Below are positions 61,660-64,000 of a stretch of 64,000 nucleotides of DNA, one piece after another (positions within the stretch are counted from its first letter, which is position 1; each line of letters begins with the position of its first letter). Location: contig NZ_JAHFZF010000016.1 in NCBI RefSeq assembly GCF_018619435.1, positions 36,497-100,496 of the forward strand, in the 5' to 3' direction. A program made the position numbers and the translations under genes. The notes beneath the pieces are model-generated. The model ran no database searches. It had not been told where the DNA came from and saw nothing but the letters and a program-made list of their open reading frames with translations. The stretch comes from Rhodoferax sp. U11-2br. GTDB lineage: Bacteria > Pseudomonadota > Gammaproteobacteria > Burkholderiales > Burkholderiaceae_C.

Positions 61660-62742
61660 TTAGCTTTCTGGCAACGTGCTGTTCTGGTTGCTGATGTGGA
61701 TCTGCCATGTCGCCATGGCCATCGCGGCAATCACCGGCCCGAGCACAAAACCGTTGATGCCAAAAACCGCCATGCCGCCCAGCGTGGTGATCATCACCAC
61801 ATAGTCGGGCAAGCGGGTGTCTTTGCCCACCAGCATCGGGCGCAGCAGGTTGTCCACCAGGCCGATCACCAGCATGCCATAGGCCACAAGCGCCACACTT
61901 TTGCCGAGTTCACCCACCAGCAAAAAATAGACCGCCACCGGCGCCCAGACCAGGGCCGCACCCACCGATGGCAGCAGCGACAAAAAAGCCATCAACACCG
62001 CCCACAACACCGCAGCACTGACACCCAGCGCCCAGAATCCCAGGCCACCCAGCGCACCCTGGATGGCTGCCACCAGCAGGTTGCCTTTGACGGTGGCGCG
62101 CACCACGGTGCTGAAGGTGTCGAGCAGCACCGTTTTGTGCTCTGGGGCCAGCGGCAGGGCGCGGCGCAGGGCCACACTCACACTCTGGCCGTCGCGGATC
62201 AGGAAATACGCCAGATACAAGGTGATGAACACACTGGCCACAAACTCAAAGGTGTTTTGCCCGATGCTGAAGGTCTGCGTGGCGATGACTTGTGCTCCCT
62301 GCGTCAGCGTGGCGGTGAGGCGGCGCTGCAGGGTGTTGAAGCTGACCAGTCCAAAACGGTCGAGCACACTGGTGGCCCAGTTGGGCAGGGCGTTGAACAG
62401 ACCGCGAAAGTAGAGCGCCGGGTCGAGTTCACCACTTTGCAACTGGCTGTACACCAGCGCGGCCTCTTGTACCAAGGACGCGGCAATCAGCGCCAGCGGC
62501 AGCACCACAATCACCAGTACCACCAGCATGGTCAGCAGCGCCGCCACGCTGGGCCGTTGGCCCACCCGGGGCAGCAGCCAGACAAACAAAGGGGTGAACA
62601 ACAAGGCAATGATCACCCCCCACATGAGGGCACCATAAAACGGCAGCAGGATGAGCATCAGCGCCGCTGAGACCAGCAACAGCAGAGTGGGCAGGGCGCG
62701 CTTGTTGTCGCGAGGTGTCAGCGGTGTGGGTTCTGGGTGCAT
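61660..62742 (-). CDS. AI-2E-family membrane transporter (YdiK-like)
   Basis: The 360-residue protein has about eight membrane helices in the AI-2E transporter arrangement, with LLLLVSAALMLILLPFYGAL near the N-terminus and PSVGAALVWAPVAVYFLLVG and LVIGLVDNLLRPMLVG in the second half. The family includes TqsA and several Na+/H+ antiporter-like permeases. The substrate is unclear. Its start is seven bases from the stop of the YqjK-like gene. Confidence 0.87.
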   Translation of the reverse strand: MHPEPTPLTPRDNKRALPTLLLLVSAALMLILLPFYGALMWGVIIALLFTPLFVWLLPRVGQRPSVAALLTMLVVLVIVVLPLALIAASLVQEAALVYSQLQSGELDPALYFRGLFNALPNWATSVLDRFGLVSFNTLQRRLTATLTQGAQVIATQTFSIGQNTFEFVASVFITLYLAYFLIRDGQSVSVALRRALPLAPEHKTVLLDTFSTVVRATVKGNLLVAAIQGALGGLGFWALGVSAAVLWAVLMAFLSLLPSVGAALVWAPVAVYFLLVGELGKSVALVAYGMLVIGLVDNLLRPMLVGKDTRLPDYVVMITTLGGMAVFGINGFVLGPVIAAMAMATWQIHISNQNSTLPES

Positions 62743-62749
62743 GGACCGG

Positions 62750-63196
62750 TTATGGGGGGGCTGTGCCGCTGGCTGGCGGCTTGCGTGACAGGTGTTTCAT
62801 GACCTCGGACAGGATCTGTGGCATCAAACCAGCAAGCAGGGCGGGTGTTGAAATCCAGCGCCAGGGCCGCAGCATCACCGTCAGGCCACCCACCGCCGCT
62901 GCGGCCAGCACCAGCGTGTACGGATGACGTTGGGCGATGGGCTGAACCAGCAGCTTGGTGGTCTCCAGCGCCAGCAGCAAGGCCACGCGCATCGGTTGTT
63001 TTTGCCACCAGGCTTGCAACACATCGAGCACCAGTCCAGCACCGGGGCCGGTTTGCAAATGGCTCAGCAGGCCACCGAGCAGGCTCTCAGGCTGGCTGCC
63101 GGCGCTGGCAGCGGTATGGGTGTTTTGTTGCAAAGCCAGGCGCAAACGTTCACGTGAGGCCGCTAGCCGTTCGCAGGGGCTGGCTTGCAGGCTCAT
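62750..63196 (-). CDS. YqjK-like membrane protein
   Basis: The 148-residue protein has a charged N-terminus (CERLAASRERLRLALQQ) similar in style to YqjK, a helix ending near QPMRVALLLALETTK, and a hydrophobic pair YTLVLAAAAVGGLTVM and ISTPALLAGLMPQIL. It overlaps the YqjE-like gene by four bases, the same order as the E. coli yqjD-yqjE-yqjK operon. The similarity is weak, so the call rests mainly on position. Confidence 0.55.
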   Translation of the reverse strand: MSLQASPCERLAASRERLRLALQQNTHTAASAGSQPESLLGGLLSHLQTGPGAGLVLDVLQAWWQKQPMRVALLLALETTKLLVQPIAQRHPYTLVLAAAAVGGLTVMLRPWRWISTPALLAGLMPQILSEVMKHLSRKPPASGTAPP

Positions 63197-63570
63197 GGCT
63201 CACCTGCTGCGCGCAACATCGCCACGTCTTCGTTGATCTGGCGGCCCAGGTTGGCAAAGGCGGCGGATGGCGCTGGTTGGCGTGCCAGCAGCAGGCAGAC
63301 CACCGCCACCAGCAGGGGGACGGCGGGCACAACCAGCAACACCCACAGGGCTTGCGTGGGCGCCGCTGTGGCAAACCACAGCATGGTGGCCACACCCGCC
63401 AGCACCGCCGCCACACCCAGGGCACACAAGGCCGCAGCGTACAACAGCAGCTGGCGCTGCCAAGTGACGCGGGCCAGGCCCAACTCCTCGGAAAACAGCG
63501 CAGCGTATGCCTGCGCATGGTCCACCAGAAGTTGTGGTCGGGTGGCCAGCAGGGCCAGAAGCGGGCTCAT
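63193..63570 (-). CDS. YqjE/holin-superfamily-III-type membrane protein
   Basis: The 125-residue protein has a polar N-terminus (LVDHAQAYAALFSEELGLAR), two adjacent membrane helices (LLLYAAALCALGVAAVLAGV and LWVLLVVPAVPLLVAVVCLL) and a short charged tail. This is the layout of YqjE and DUF1469-like small membrane proteins beside DUF883 genes. Function unknown. Confidence 0.72.
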   Translation of the reverse strand: MSPLLALLATRPQLLVDHAQAYAALFSEELGLARVTWQRQLLLYAAALCALGVAAVLAGVATMLWFATAAPTQALWVLLVVPAVPLLVAVVCLLLARQPAPSAAFANLGRQINEDVAMLRAAGEP

Positions 63571-63593
63571 CAGTTGTTGCGCTGTCGGTCTAT

Positions 63594-63974
63594 TCAGTCG
63601 TGGTGACGCGAGCGGGCCACCAGGCTCACCAGCGCCATCAGGGCGGCACCGGTGGCTGCGGCAATCAGCACCGCTTTGACCGGTTCCTGGCGGATATAGC
63701 CCACGGTGCTGTCCGAGGCGTGTTCGGCCTTGAGACGCAACTGGTGGCTGGTTTCACGCACGCTGTCCAGGCCACGGTGGGCCATCGCGCTCACCTGTTC
63801 GCTGGCGCGCTCGAGCACCGGTGTGGTCTGTTTGCGCAGGTCTTGCAGTGCATTGCCCGCACTGTCAACGGCCTGGTTGGCGGCTTGCTGGGTGGCGCGG
63901 ATGGCGTGATCCGCAGACTGGGAGGCCTGGTCAATCAGCTTGCCAGATGTGTCGTTGCTAGGTGTCATGGACAT
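63594..63974 (-). CDS. DUF883 (YqjD/ElaB) family membrane-anchored protein
   Basis: AAGGA precedes the ATG at 63974. The 126-residue protein has a long amphipathic helical region (AIRATQQAANQAVDSAGNAL, LERASEQVSAMAHRGLDSVR) and one C-terminal membrane helix (AVLIAAATGAALMALVSLVA) after GYIRQEPVKA, the characteristic DUF883 tail. YqjD and ElaB tether stationary-phase ribosomes to the inner membrane in E. coli. It is first of three overlapping or adjacent genes. Confidence 0.88.
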   Translation of the reverse strand: MSMTPSNDTSGKLIDQASQSADHAIRATQQAANQAVDSAGNALQDLRKQTTPVLERASEQVSAMAHRGLDSVRETSHQLRLKAEHASDSTVGYIRQEPVKAVLIAAATGAALMALVSLVARSRHHD

Positions 63975-64000
63975 GGGGGTTCCTTTAAATAGGTGGGTGG

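Noticed and set aside
1..64000. tRNA, rRNA, CRISPR array, prophage or transposase genes
   Set aside because: I looked for CCA-type stems, 16S/23S signatures, regularly spaced repeats and DDE or integrase motifs and found none.

Overview
This 64 kb window is GC-rich, densely coded chromosomal DNA from a betaproteobacterium, most likely a Comamonadaceae member of the Rhodoferax/Polaromonas kind. That placement is an inference from protein style and from a dispersed hairpin repeat whose core I associate with that family. I see no rRNA, tRNA, CRISPR array, prophage or intact insertion sequence. The left edge cuts a histidine kinase gene.

Region by region. (1) 1-4627, plus strand: a signalling block with two related sensor kinases (one fused to a receiver), a free-standing CheB-type methylesterase, a receiver-PAS protein and a Crp/Fnr-fold regulator. 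(2) 4621-6056: envelope proteins, namely a glycine-zipper lipoprotein, a double-BON protein and a small membrane protein. (3) 6320-10747, minus strand: a CstA-family transporter behind a LytS/LytTR two-component pair, resembling the pyruvate-responsive BtsSR/BtsT module. (4) 11166-14153: an acetyltransferase, a VOC protein, a phospholipase-D-type cardiolipin synthase lipoprotein and a BON protein. (5) 14283-22901: a giant cyclic beta-1,2-glucan synthase and an 80-residue membrane protein. (6) 23224-28614: an orphan MbcA/ParS-like protein, then a tightly overlapped OMF-MFP-ABC ATPase-permease exporter operon. (7) 28730-33749: a perfect FNR box followed by pflB, pflA, a CBS-domain gene and an OFA-family MFS transporter. 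(8) 33750-36506: an orphan low-GC gene behind an attC-like scar, and a divergent tetR/tetA-type pair with AGTACAT operators. (9) 36820-39414: an overlapped lipid kinase, metallophosphoesterase and PAP2 phosphatase operon. (10) 39740-44403: a DUF2383 protein, a DoxX protein behind an FNR-like site, and a leftward run of small enzymes. (11) 44518-53172: a chemoreceptor, an AraC regulator and a divergent RND efflux system. (12) 53311-56729: a DUF2846 lipoprotein, an NhaD antiporter, an acetyltransferase and a DUF5680-like gene behind a second attC-like scar. (13) 56917-63974, minus strand: P-type Ca-like ATPase, CbpM/CbpA, a triple-BON protein, an AI-2E-type permease and a YqjD/YqjE/YqjK-like trio.

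Two themes link the genes. One is pyruvate and anaerobic carbon flow: the BtsSR/CstA-like module, pyruvate formate-lyase under an FNR box, and an OFA transporter. The other is envelope maintenance: four BON proteins, cyclic glucan, cardiolipin synthase, the lipid kinase/phosphatase operon, three exporters and the YqjDEK-like block.

The most unusual sequence-level signal is a roughly 50-bp hairpin repeat present in at least ten copies. One copy lies in frame inside the glucan synthase gene, where it encodes part of a membrane segment. Another supplies the apparent start codon of an efflux gene.
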